A stretch of 34,221 bases of DNA from Deltaproteobacteria bacterium (GCA_019312835.1 JAFDCJ010000306.1:1-34221); one strand, 5' to 3'. Counted from the stretch's first letter, positions 5,803-14,113 are shown. Numbers and translations are program-made. Notes: a model not told the origin generated them from the letters alone.

Positions 5803-7797
5803 ATGGCAAATACTGACAAAACGCCTAAGAGCCTGCCTGACCTGCTGGTGCGAAACGCCCGGCGCTTCGGTGATGGCCGCGTGGCCTTGCGTGAAAAAGA
5901 GTTCGGCATCTGGCAGTCGATAACCTGGCGCCGCTACCTTGAACATGTGCGGGATTTTTCCCTGGGCCTGATTTCTCTCGGCCTTAAATCAGGCGAAACG
6001 ATCGGGATAATCGGTGACAATCGACCGGAATGGATTATTGCCGAGCTGGCGGCCCAGGCTGCCGGCGCCATACCCTTTGGGGTCTTTCAGGACTCGATTC
6101 TCAGCGAGGTTGCCTATATTATCGACCACTCGGAAGCCGCGATGATTGTGGCCGAGGACCAGGAGCAGGTTGACAAAATCCTGGATTTAAAAGATAAGCT
6201 TCCGCGCCTGAAAAAGCTCATCTACACCGACCCCAAAGGATTGTGGGAATACGATGAAAAGGATCTTTTGATACAGTTTTCCGACATCGAAAGCCTGGGG
6301 CGGCAATTGCATCAAAATGATCCGGAGCGTTTTGATAAGAATATTGAAGCCATTAACGAAGATGACCTGGCCGTTATCTGTTATACATCGGGCACCACCG
6401 GCAATCCCAAGGGCACCCTGCTGACCCATAAAAATATTCTCAGCATGGTTGCCGCTTTGCACGAGGTGGATCCCAAGCAGCCGGATGACCAGTTTCTTTC
6501 CTTTATTCCGCTGCCGTGGATTGTGGAACAGACCATGAGTGTCTTTTCCTCCCTTTACGCGGGGTATACCATCAACTTTCCCGAAGAGCCGGAAACGGCC
6601 ATGGCGGACCTTTATGAAATTGCTCCCAGCCTGGTGGTGGCATCCCCCCGGATGTGGGAAGGTATTTCGCGGCAGGTCATGGTCAAGCATCTGGATGCGT
6701 CCTTTTTCAAAAAGCTGGTCTATAACCTGTGCCTGCCCATCGGCTATCGCTGGGCGGATTTCAAATTCGAAAAAAAGGATCCGCCCCTGGGATGGAAGAT
6801 GCTTTACTGGCTGGCCTACGCGGCCATGTTCCGGGCCCTGCGCGACCGCCTGGGTTTTTCCCGGGTTCGTTCCGCCATGACAGGCGGCGCCGCTCTGGGC
6901 CCCGATGTATTTCGGTTTTTTCATGCCCTGGGCGTCAATCTCAAACAGATATACGGTCAGACCGAGGTCGCCGGCTACTCAACCATTCATCGCGATGGCG
7001 ATATCAATTTTGATTCGGTGGGCATTCCCGTGCCCGCGGCCGAGATCAACATTTTTGAACCCGACGCCGAAGGAGTGGGCGAGATCTTATCCCGGGGACC
7101 GGGTTTATTTAAGGGCTATCTGAAAAACGACGAGGCCACCAAAGAGACCATCATCGACGGATGGATGCACACCGGCGATGCGGGTTTTTTTACGGAAGAC
7201 GGCCATCTGGTGATCATCGACCGCGTCAAAGACCTGATGCATTTGAAAAGCGGGGCCAAGTTTTCACCGATGTTTATCGAAAACAAGCTTAAATTTTGCC
7301 CCTACATCGTCGAGTCCGTGGTCCTCGGCCATGAGCAGGACTTTGTCACTGCCATGATCTGTATCGATTACAAGCATGTGGGCAAATGGGCCGAGGATCA
7401 CCGTATCAACTATACCACCTATTCGGATCTGGCCGGCAAAAACGAAGTCTATGATCTCATCGAACGGGAAGTCGTGCGGGTGAATGCCACCTTACCGGAA
7501 AAGGCCCGCATCCATAAGTTCCTGTTGCTTTACAAGGAGCTGGATCCGGATGATGAAGAGCTGACCCGCACCAAAAAAATTCGGCGCAAATTCATCAACC
7601 AGAAGTATGCCAAAGAAATCGCCGCCCTATACAGCGATGTGGAAAAGCTTCCCATTGAAACGGTGATCCGCTACCAGGACGGCAAGACGGCCACCTTGCG
7701 CACGAATTTGATCATGCGCACCATGCAACCCGAGGACGCCTACCGGGATCTGCTCAAAAAGAAAGGTTTCTGGGCGCAGTTAAAGGGAGGGATCTAG
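5803..7797 (+). CDS. Long-chain-type acyl-CoA synthetase (AMP-forming) embedded in liv operon
   Basis: A 664-residue ligase of the long-chain acyl-CoA synthetase (FadD15/ACSL) branch. P-loop YTSGTTGNPKG is at 194-204, FIPLPWIVEQ at about 234, YGQTE at 384-388, HTGDAG and the ACSL-typical IDRVKDLMHLKSGAKFSP region at about 469-487, where the usual G(E) is replaced by SGAKFSP as in this subfamily. Length fits the subfamily (600-670). It forms an acyl-CoA from acid, ATP and CoA in the cytoplasm. It ends 0 bp before the GTG of livH, so the two are surely co-translated or co-transcribed. Such a synthetase between livG and livH is a recurring arrangement in proteobacterial Liv-like operons, suggesting import coupled to CoA activation. 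The start ATG 5803 has a poor ribosome site (GAGCGATTAA). Confidence 0.9.
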   Translation: MANTDKTPKSLPDLLVRNARRFGDGRVALREKEFGIWQSITWRRYLEHVRDFSLGLISLGLKSGETIGIIGDNRPEWIIAELAAQAAGAIPFGVFQDSILSEVAYIIDHSEAAMIVAEDQEQVDKILDLKDKLPRLKKLIYTDPKGLWEYDEKDLLIQFSDIESLGRQLHQNDPERFDKNIEAINEDDLAVICYTSGTTGNPKGTLLTHKNILSMVAALHEVDPKQPDDQFLSFIPLPWIVEQTMSVFSSLYAGYTINFPEEPETAMADLYEIAPSLVVASPRMWEGISRQVMVKHLDASFFKKLVYNLCLPIGYRWADFKFEKKDPPLGWKMLYWLAYAAMFRALRDRLGFSRVRSAMTGGAALGPDVFRFFHALGVNLKQIYGQTEVAGYSTIHRDGDINFDSVGIPVPAAEINIFEPDAEGVGEILSRGPGLFKGYLKNDEATKETIIDGWMHTGDAGFFTEDGHLVIIDRVKDLMHLKSGAKFSPMFIENKLKFCPYIVESVVLGHEQDFVTAMICIDYKHVGKWAEDHRINYTTYSDLAGKNEVYDLIEREVVRVNATLPEKARIHKFLLLYKELDPDDEELTRTKKIRRKFINQKYAKEIAALYSDVEKLPIETVIRYQDGKTATLRTNLIMRTMQPEDAYRDLLKKKGFWAQLKGGI

Positions 7798-8688
7798 GTG
7801 CAAAACGAATTTTCCTTTTTTATGCAGTTTCTCATAACAGGCCTGTCCATGGGATCCATCTACGCCCTCGTGGCGCTGGGATTTGTCCTGATTTACAAAT
7901 CCACATCGATTCTCAATTTGGCCCAGGGCGAGTTTATGATGGTGGGGGCCTACATCTGCCTGTCGATGACCCTGGATTTCGGGCTCAATTTTTTTGCTTC
8001 ATTCATCATCACCATGGTCTTTTCGGTTATACTTGGCCTGGCGGTCGAACGGTTAGTGCTCCGGCCCTTAATCGGAGAGCCGATCATATCCGTTATCATG
8101 GTGACTCTGGGCTTGACCTACATCCTCAGGGGGGTGGTCATCATGCTGTGGGGCAATGATATACGGCAATTCAATATTTTCCCCCAACAGCCACTCGATT
8201 TCTGGGGGGTGAAGGTTACCTATCTCTACCTGTGGAGCATGGGCATATCCCTGGTGCTGCTCACCTTTTTTGCGTTCTTTTTCAAGTATGCCCGCACCGG
8301 CATTTTTATGCGGGCCGTGGCCGATCACCAAACCGCCGCCCAGAGCATGGGGATTTCAGTCAAACGGGTATTTGCCATGAGCTGGTGCATTGCCGCGCTG
8401 GTATCTTCCATCGGCGGCATCCTGATCGGCAATATCGGCGGGGTGGGCGTCGAGCTCAGCCACCTGGGACTTAAAGTGCTGCCGGCGGTTATATTCGGCG
8501 GCCTGGACAGCATCCTGGGGGCCATCATCGGCGGCCTGATAGTGGGGATTCTGGAATTTCTGTCAGCCGGGTATCTGGATCCCTATATTCCGGCCATCAA
8601 CGAGGTATTCCCCTTTATGGTGATGGTGCTGGTTTTGATGATCAAGCCCTATGGGCTGTTTGGCATAGAAGAAATCGAACGAGTATAG
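7798..8688 (+). CDS. livH: ABC transporter permease, LivH type
   Basis: A 296-residue inner-membrane permease with about eight hydrophobic segments. LivH hallmarks are present: GLSMGSIYALVALGF near the N-terminus (15-29), NLAQGEFMMVGAY at 40-52, VMVTLGLTYILRG at 100-112, the cytoplasmic EAA-like loop with MRAVADHQTAAQSMGI (176-191), and GLDSILGAIIGGLIVGILE at 235-253. It starts with GTG directly after the TAG of the synthetase, with AAAGGGAGG overlapping the end of that gene. With LivM it forms the heterodimeric channel of the importer; LivG and LivF power it and LivK delivers the substrate. Confidence 0.93.
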   Translation: MQNEFSFFMQFLITGLSMGSIYALVALGFVLIYKSTSILNLAQGEFMMVGAYICLSMTLDFGLNFFASFIITMVFSVILGLAVERLVLRPLIGEPIISVIMVTLGLTYILRGVVIMLWGNDIRQFNIFPQQPLDFWGVKVTYLYLWSMGISLVLLTFFAFFFKYARTGIFMRAVADHQTAAQSMGISVKRVFAMSWCIAALVSSIGGILIGNIGGVGVELSHLGLKVLPAVIFGGLDSILGAIIGGLIVGILEFLSAGYLDPYIPAINEVFPFMVMVLVLMIKPYGLFGIEEIERV

Positions 8689-8710
8689 TCGATTTGGGAT
8701 TGATAAATAT

Positions 8711-8812
8711 GGTTGATTAAGTTGATTAGTTGATTGGTTGATTGAGTTAGAAGATTCTGCCATCATCCGCTTCCTTAATCAACCTAATCAACTCAATTAA
8801 CTTAATCAACTT
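8711..8812. repeat. Intergenic palindrome, word GTTGATT/AATCAAC (copy 2)
   Basis: The left arm (8711-8750) runs GGTTGATTAAGTTGATTAG, TTGATTGGTTGATTGAG; the right arm (8775-8812) is TTAATCAACCTAATCAAC, TCAATTAACTTAATCAAC. The spacer is about 24 bp. The arms would form an approximately 38-bp imperfect stem of low GC. It is in the livH-livM gap, and the same word builds the palindrome at 2628-2725 in a different operon. The gap 8689-8883 holds nothing else recognisable. Confidence 0.85.
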
Positions 8813-8883
8813 GCCCACAGGACCAACTAATCCTGCTATTGGACAAAGTTGTTTCATAATTGAAGATGATAGGCGCTTGAACA

Positions 8884-9924
8884 ATGCCCGCTGGTTTATT
8901 TCATGAAAATTATCGTACCGATGAACGCATTTTCCAGACCTGGTTTGTCAGGGTCTGGCTAATCGCCTTTTTGATTCTCTGCGCCGTGTTTCCGCTGGTT
9001 GCCTCCGAATACATGATATCGATCATGATCGAGGTGGGCATCGCCATCATTGCCTGCCATGGCTTGAATCTGCTGACCGGATTTACCGGTCAGATTTCTC
9101 TGGGGCATGCCGCATTCATGGGTGTCGGGGCCTATACCAGCTCGATTCTCGTCAGCCACGGGGCACCCTTTAGTGTCTCCCTGGCCTGCGCCGGTGCCAT
9201 GACAGCCCTGATCGGCATGATTTTCGGCATTCCGTCGCTCCGGTTGAGGGGCCTTTACCTGGCCATGGCCACCATCGCCGCTCAGTTTATTATCGAGTTT
9301 ACCATCCGCCGCTGGGACACGCTGACCGGCGGCGTCGAAGGCATGTACGTCGAGCCCGGAACCCTGGGGCCGTTGCACTTCGATGATCGCATGCAGCTGT
9401 ACTACCTGACCTTCGTGCTGGCAGTGGCCGTCACCATGGCGACCAAGAACATCATTCGCTCACGCTCGGGACGTGCCTTTGTGGCCATTCGCGACCGCTA
9501 TCTGGCCGCCGAGGTCATCGGCGTAAACCTGTTTAAATACCGCCTGATGTCCTTTGCGGTGTCATCCTTTTTTGCCGGTATCGCGGGCGCTTTGATGGCA
9601 CAAAATCTCGAGGTGATAACCCACGAATCCTTTACGATTCTGCAGTCCATCGACTACCTGGCCATGTGTATTATCGGCGGATTGGGACATGTCCTGGGCG
9701 GTTTCTTCGGGGTTGGTTTCTGGTTTATCCTTGAAAGAATCCTTGAGGTCGTAAACACCACGTTGAACACCGCCTTCCCGGATCATGTCACCTGGTTTGT
9801 ATCGATCCGGGAGATCGTATTCGGCCTGGTCATTATTTGGTTTCTTATATTTGAACCTGATGGCCTGGCAGCCCGCTGGCGTACGATTCGGGCGTATTGG
9901 AAGCTGTGGCCATTTTCATACTAG
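8884..9924 (+). CDS. livM: ABC transporter permease, LivM type
   Basis: A 346-residue permease with a first membrane segment at about 22-40 and eight or nine in all. LivM signatures: HGLNLLTGFTGQISLGHAAFMGVGAY at about 59-84 (here NLLTGFTGQISLGHAAF), PSLRLRGLYLAMATIA at 118-133, the loop with SGRAFVAIRDRYLAAEVIGVN (SGRAFVAIRD), FFAGIAGAL, and IGGLGHVLGGFFG. A 20-residue hydrophilic N-terminus precedes the first segment. It partners LivH in the membrane channel. The ATG at 8884 is the first in-frame one after the palindrome; the ribosome site (GATAGGCG) is modest. It is separated from livK by another palindrome. Confidence 0.93.
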   Translation: MPAGLFHENYRTDERIFQTWFVRVWLIAFLILCAVFPLVASEYMISIMIEVGIAIIACHGLNLLTGFTGQISLGHAAFMGVGAYTSSILVSHGAPFSVSLACAGAMTALIGMIFGIPSLRLRGLYLAMATIAAQFIIEFTIRRWDTLTGGVEGMYVEPGTLGPLHFDDRMQLYYLTFVLAVAVTMATKNIIRSRSGRAFVAIRDRYLAAEVIGVNLFKYRLMSFAVSSFFAGIAGALMAQNLEVITHESFTILQSIDYLAMCIIGGLGHVLGGFFGVGFWFILERILEVVNTTLNTAFPDHVTWFVSIREIVFGLVIIWFLIFEPDGLAARWRTIRAYWKLWPFSY

Positions 9925-10004
9925 CAGTGCTAGTTGAGTGTTTCAACTGCAAAAGTCAACCTATGGTAATGGTTGACGAATTTGAAGCCGATGTCAACGA
10001 GTGT

Positions 10005-10103
10005 CTGGTGTTTAGTGTTTGGTATTTGGTTTTTGGACGAATGCTAAGCCGACACAAAAGCTGTCGATCTGCGAAACACAAAACACCAAATACAAAACAC
10101 CAG
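10005..10103. repeat. Intergenic palindrome, word GTGTTTGG/CCAAACAC
   Basis: The left arm (10005-10036) begins CTGGTGTTTAGTGTTTGG and continues TATTTGGTTTTTGG. The right arm (10073-10103) ends ACCAAATACAAAACACCAG. The two are near-perfect reverse complements, with a 36-bp spacer. It lies in the livM-livK gap and ends 20 bp before the AAAGGAGG of livK. The rest of the gap (9925-10004) holds no feature. Confidence 0.85.
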
Positions 10104-10137
10104 TGCCAATTTCAACCAATAGAAAGGAGGACGTATC

Positions 10138-11343
10138 ATGAAAAAATGGACTCTCGTAATTGCCTGTTTGGCTATCACTGTGGCATTATCATTCGGTCCT
10201 CTTCCGAACCAGGCCGGTGCGGCCGATGTCATTAAATGGGGTGTGTTGATCGACCTCTCCGGTCCCACATCGGACTGGGGGAAGAACCAGGTCAAGGGCC
10301 AGCTGGATGCCATGCGCTGGGTTAACGAGAACGGCGGCATCAACGGCAAGGAATTGCAGTTGATCGTGATTGATGACGGCTATAAAGTTCCGAGAGGTGT
10401 GGCCGGCTACAATCGGCTTGTCGACTCTGAGAAAGTCGTAGGTCTCTACGTTCAATCCACCGGAACGACTGTGACGTTAAGCAAAAAAATAGTCGCAGAC
10501 GGCGTGTCAACCATTGCTGCATCATTTGCTGGCGTTTTTCAGGATCCCAGCAAGTTTCCGTTTAGCTTTTATATGTCTCCATCCTACAACGATATGGCCC
10601 GCATTGCCCTTAAGTGGATCCGTACGACCTGGAAAGATAAAAGTCGCAACCCAAAGATATGCTACCTTTATCCGGACAATACTTACGGCCGTGCAATATT
10701 GGATACCAGTAAGGACTATGCCAAAAAAATCGGTGTTGAAGTAGGCCCGGACCAGGTGATCAATTGGCCTACCAAGGATGCCACGGTTCAGCTTACCAAC
10801 ATGAGCAGGTATAACCCGGATTTTGCCTACATTACATCCACCGCCATGAACGGCGCCGTAATTTTGAAAAACGCCAAGGCTCTCGGGCTCAAAACCAAAT
10901 TCATATCCAATATCCGCAATTTTGAGGAATCCCTGATTACCCTAAGTGGCGGCGCCGCTGAAGGAACTTACGGCGTTCATCCGATTGCCCCCTATGGCGC
11001 CCCGGTTCCCGGCATGAAAAAGGTCGTAGAGTCCCACGAGAAGTGGCATCAGGGTGAGGAGGGCACCAATGTTTATGTCGAAGGCTGGGTGAACATTCTC
11101 TGCGTGGCAGAAGCGCTGAAAATGGCAGACAAGGCCGGTAACCTGACACCGTCTGGAATACGCGATGCCTTTGAACAATTCCGGAAATTTGACACCGGCG
11201 GGTTGGCACCGCCGCTGACCTTTACGAAAACCGACCATCGCGGCAGCATGGCCGCCAAGATCTACGAGGTCAAGGGCGGCAAGATGGTGGATATCAGCGG
11301 CTGGATTGAGCTGCCCCAAGATATGGAATACTTTGGTAAATAA
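10138..11343 (+). CDS. livK: Periplasmic substrate-binding protein of the Liv-type importer
   Basis: A 401-residue secreted binding protein (type I periplasmic binding fold). It has a classic Sec signal peptide: MKKWTL, a hydrophobic core to about residue 21, and a cleavage region around NQAGA-AD (26-31). The mature protein begins with IKWGVLIDLSGPTSDWG, the Liv/HAAT strand-turn, followed by INGKELQLIVIDDGYKVPRG, and CYLYPDNTYGRAILD in the second lobe. No conserved lipobox cysteine is present, so it is probably soluble. It has the best ribosome site of the operon (AAAGGAGG at 10123-10130), in keeping with the excess needed of binding proteins. In the Liv family this subunit determines substrate specificity; the sequence alone does not reveal whether it is an amino acid, aromatic acid or other acid. 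Confidence 0.92.
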   Translation: MKKWTLVIACLAITVALSFGPLPNQAGAADVIKWGVLIDLSGPTSDWGKNQVKGQLDAMRWVNENGGINGKELQLIVIDDGYKVPRGVAGYNRLVDSEKVVGLYVQSTGTTVTLSKKIVADGVSTIAASFAGVFQDPSKFPFSFYMSPSYNDMARIALKWIRTTWKDKSRNPKICYLYPDNTYGRAILDTSKDYAKKIGVEVGPDQVINWPTKDATVQLTNMSRYNPDFAYITSTAMNGAVILKNAKALGLKTKFISNIRNFEESLITLSGGAAEGTYGVHPIAPYGAPVPGMKKVVESHEKWHQGEEGTNVYVEGWVNILCVAEALKMADKAGNLTPSGIRDAFEQFRKFDTGGLAPPLTFTKTDHRGSMAAKIYEVKGGKMVDISGWIELPQDMEYFGK

Positions 11344-11355
11344 CAAATGTTCGTT

Positions 11356-11430
11356 GTCAGTGGTCCGTTGTCCGTTGATGAAGTTCGGCTCTGGCTGATT
11401 TCAACTGACGACGGACAACCGGCCACTGAC
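11356..11430. repeat. Intergenic palindrome, word GTCCGTTGTCC
   Basis: The left arm (11356-11377) is GTCAGTGGTCCGTTGTCCG plus TTG; the right arm (11402-11430) ends GGACAACCGGCCACTGAC. The stem has about 20 bp with a few mismatches and a spacer of some 24 bp. It begins 13 bp after the livK stop and precedes the next ligase gene. Downstream of a binding-protein gene such a stem could protect the livK message from 3' decay. Confidence 0.8.
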
Positions 11431-11460
11431 GTAATCTTTTGAGGAAATGTACAAGATAAA

Positions 11461-13035
11461 ATGCTTGAGCTGAATCTATCTCGACAGTTCAATGCGGCGG
11501 AATACTTTGTTGACCGCAATGTTGCCGAGGGCAGGGGGGATAAAACGGCCATCCTGTTCGAGGACCAGGCGGTGAGCTATGACGGCCTGATGGAAAACGT
11601 CAACCGGGTGGCCAATGTCCTGACGGAACTGGGCGTTGGCATGGAAGACCGGGTGATGCTGCTGGTGCGCGACACGCCGGAGATGCTGTATTCCTTTTAC
11701 GGCGCCATGAAGGCGGGGGCGGTGGCCATTCCCACCAATATCTTGATGAAAGCGCCGGATTTTCTGTATATGCTCAACGACAGCCGGGCCCGGGTTCTGA
11801 TTGTAGACGCCGTCTTTTTGCCGGAAATCGAGAAAATCCTCGATCAGGCTGTCTTCCTTAAAAAAGTGGTGGTCTGCGGTGATCAAGGGCATGAACATCT
11901 CGTGTTCGATGAGCTGCTCGAAAATGCGTCGCCGGATTTCAAGGCAGCCCCAACCACCTGCGATGATGCGGCCTTCTGGCTGTACAGCGGCCGCAATCCT
12001 GAAAAGCTGATGGGCGCCGTGCACCATCACAGCCACATGGTATACTGCGCCGAAGCCTATGCCAGGGGGATCCTGGAGATGTCCGCCGATGACCGGGCCA
12101 TGGGATCTTTTTTGTTTTTTGCCTACGGTCTCGGAAACGGCGCTTATTTCCCCTTTGCGGTCGGGGCTACCACCATTCTCATCAGCCATGCACCTAAACC
12201 GGAGCTATTTTATGAGGACCTCATCAAATACCGGCCGACGATATTTTTTACGGTCCCAACCCTTCTCGGGGCTCTGGCGGATTATAAAAAATCAGGCCGG
12301 AAGGACGGGGTGGATCTGCCGACCGTCGAGGGTCTGCGAACCTGTGTTTCATCAGCCGAGATTCTCTCCCCTGAGATTTACAAACGGTTTAAGCAGGAAT
12401 TCGGCATCGAAATCCTGGAAGGGACCGGCTCCACGGAGCTGTGCCATATATTCCTCTCCAACCGGTTTGGCGAGGTGAAACCCGGCAGTACCGGCAAGCC
12501 GGTGCCCGGATATGACATGCGGCTGCTGGATGACGACGGCAATCCGGTGGGCCCCAACCAGATCGGCAATCTCCAGGTTAAAGGCGGTTCGACGGCATCG
12601 GTCTACTGGAACCAGAGAGCGGAAACCCGGCGCAATATGCTGGGCGAATGGTTTGTCACCGGCGACCGCTATCTGGTCGACGACGACGGGTATTATTACT
12701 TCCGGGGCCGCAGCGACGACATGCTGCGGGTCGGCGGCAAATGGCTGGCTCCCCGGGAAGTTGAGCATACGATCAACCAGCATGAAGCCGTGGCCGAAAG
12801 CGCCGTGGTGGGCTACCAGGACGAAGATGATCTGATCAAGCCCTATGCGTTTATCGTCTTAAACCAGGATGCCACGCCGTCTGACGAGTTGGCAGAAGAT
12901 CTCAAAGCATTTGTCAGGGACCGTATCGCCGTCTATAAGTATCCGCGCTGGATCGAGTTTACCGACAGCATTCCCAAAACGTCAGGGGGCAAGATCCAGC
13001 GGTTTGTGTTGCAGGAGAAGATCCAAAAGAAATAG
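11461..13035 (+). CDS. Benzoate-CoA-ligase-family protein with degenerate ATP-binding loop
   Basis: A 524-residue ANL-superfamily protein, colinear with benzoate-CoA ligases: FNAAEYFVDRNV at 10-21, GDKTAILFED, PTNILMKAPDFLYMLNDSRARVLIV (PTNILMKAPDFLYML at 91-105), EGTGSTE, TGD at about 401, GRSDDMLRVGGKWLAPREVE (GRSDDMLRVGGKW), and the C-terminal lysine in SGGKIQRF. But the P-loop, normally YSSGSTGFPKGAVH, reads YSGRNPEKLMGAVH (175-188). Spacing is preserved, while the Ser/Thr/Gly loop and the lysine are replaced. The frame is intact and the flanking residues are perfect, so this is substitution, not frameshift. It may be a weak ligase, use another nucleotide geometry, only catalyse the thioesterification half, or be a sensor or binding protein. 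It lies between livK and livF. Confidence 0.85.
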   Translation: MLELNLSRQFNAAEYFVDRNVAEGRGDKTAILFEDQAVSYDGLMENVNRVANVLTELGVGMEDRVMLLVRDTPEMLYSFYGAMKAGAVAIPTNILMKAPDFLYMLNDSRARVLIVDAVFLPEIEKILDQAVFLKKVVVCGDQGHEHLVFDELLENASPDFKAAPTTCDDAAFWLYSGRNPEKLMGAVHHHSHMVYCAEAYARGILEMSADDRAMGSFLFFAYGLGNGAYFPFAVGATTILISHAPKPELFYEDLIKYRPTIFFTVPTLLGALADYKKSGRKDGVDLPTVEGLRTCVSSAEILSPEIYKRFKQEFGIEILEGTGSTELCHIFLSNRFGEVKPGSTGKPVPGYDMRLLDDDGNPVGPNQIGNLQVKGGSTASVYWNQRAETRRNMLGEWFVTGDRYLVDDDGYYYFRGRSDDMLRVGGKWLAPREVEHTINQHEAVAESAVVGYQDEDDLIKPYAFIVLNQDATPSDELAEDLKAFVRDRIAVYKYPRWIEFTDSIPKTSGGKIQRFVLQEKIQKK

Positions 13036-13123
13036 GTTCAAAGCTTCAGGGTTCAAGGTTCATTCGCCGCCGGCGGTTTCGGCGGTTCGGAGGATCTGAA
13101 ATTCAGAGCAACCCTGAACCCTT
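13036..13123. repeat. Intergenic palindrome, word GGTTCAAGG/TTCAGGGTT
   Basis: The left arm (13036-13061) contains GGTTCAAAGCTTCAGGGTTC; the right arm (13096-13123) ends GCAACCCTGAACCCTT. A GC-rich centre (CGCCGCCGGCGG) is itself self-complementary. It starts at the base after the TAG stop of the benzoate-CoA-ligase-like gene and ends 54 bp before livF. Confidence 0.72.
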
Positions 13124-13177
13124 AGTGGAGAGAACCTCAGAAGGATATTACCTGATTATGATCCAAGGCAGCAAGTC

Positions 13178-13972
13178 ATGTTAAACGTCAACAACATAGA
13201 GGTCATCTACGACGACGTCATTCTCGTTCTGAAGGGTCTTTCGCTGCAGGTCGAGGAGGGCCAGATCGTGGCGCTGCTGGGTGCCAACGGCGCGGGCAAG
13301 ACCACTACCCTGAAGGCCATTTCCGGCCTGCTCAAGACAGAAGAGGGGGAGGTCACCGGCGGTACGATCGAATTTATGGGCCGGCGGATCAACGAGCTGG
13401 AGCCTGAAGATATTGTCCGCCTGGGGATTTTTCAGGTGATGGAGGGTCGCTGTGTATTCGAAAACCTGACGGTCCACGAAAATCTGATTGCCGCCACCCG
13501 GACCCGCAAAAGCCGCAGAGTAATCCGGGAGCGCTACGATATGGTATTCGAATATTTTCCGGCGCTCAAGCCCCTGCGCAACCGATTGGCCGGATATCTG
13601 TCCGGCGGGGAGCAGCAAATGCTGGTGATCGGTCGCGCCCTGATGTCGCGAACCAAATTGATGATGCTGGATGAGCCTTCTCTGGGGTTAAGTCCGATCC
13701 TGGTTGCCGAGATTTTTAACATTTTAAAGCGCCTCAACCAGGAACAGAACATTACCATGCTGCTGGTGGAGCAAAACGCCCATCTGGCCCTGTCCATTGC
13801 CGAGCATGGCTATGTGATGGAAAACGGTAAAATCGTGCTCGACGATTCGGTTGAAAAGCTGAAAGAAAATGAAGACATTAAAATGTTTTATCTGGGACTG
13901 ACCGAGATGGGCACCAAACGCAGCTATAAGGACGCGAAGTTTTATAAACGCCGCAAACGCTGGCTAACCTGA
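13178..13972 (+). CDS. livF: Branched-chain amino acid/organic acid ABC transporter ATPase, LivF type
   Basis: A 264-residue ATPase. Walker A GANGAGKT is at 35-42, the signature LSGGEQQ at 141-147, Walker B LMMLDE at 161-166, followed by LGLSPILVAEIF, and the LivF-typical VEQNAHLAL at 197-205, where LivF proteins carry Gln in the usual switch-His position. The FQVMEGRCVFENLTVHENL block (VMEGRCVFENLTV) is also LivF. A basic C-terminal tail of about 25 residues (KRSYKDAKFYKRRKRWLT) extends beyond the normal 235-residue LivF length; I believe comparable tails occur in LivF homologues next to CoA ligases. Of its translation signals only the ATG is clear; no strong ribosome site is present. It is the last transporter gene of the operon. 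Confidence 0.92.
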   Translation: MLNVNNIEVIYDDVILVLKGLSLQVEEGQIVALLGANGAGKTTTLKAISGLLKTEEGEVTGGTIEFMGRRINELEPEDIVRLGIFQVMEGRCVFENLTVHENLIAATRTRKSRRVIRERYDMVFEYFPALKPLRNRLAGYLSGGEQQMLVIGRALMSRTKLMMLDEPSLGLSPILVAEIFNILKRLNQEQNITMLLVEQNAHLALSIAEHGYVMENGKIVLDDSVEKLKENEDIKMFYLGLTEMGTKRSYKDAKFYKRRKRWLT

Positions 13973-13973
13973 A

Positions 13974-14113
13974 TTTTTGATCTGGACACAGCCCTTTTCC
14001 GCAATATCTGCGTCAATCTTCAGAATTACCTGTGCGGCGCACTGACAGTGCGCCTCCCCGCAATTCTTCGATTTCCTTGATTTTGCGAAAAGTTGCTATT
14101 CCCAGATCAAAAA
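13974..14113. repeat. 140-bp nested palindrome with perfect 12-bp ends
   Basis: TTTTTGATCTGG (13974-13985) and CCAGATCAAAAA (14102-14113) are exact reverse complements. Inside, CTTTTCCGCAA pairs with TTGCGAAAAG and AGAATT with AATTCTTC, and the centre is GGCGCACTG-A-CAGTGCGCC (14036-14054). Thus the whole element folds as one stem of about 70 imperfect base pairs. It starts one base after the livF stop and ends 41 bp before the next ATG. There is no transposase; it resembles a MITE-like or REP/BIME-like element. Confidence 0.85.

Noticed and set aside
11983-12024. Frameshift pair as explanation for the lost P-loop
   Set aside because: The other two frames do not restore the motif over this stretch, and one hits a stop; spacing is unchanged, so substitutions fit better.
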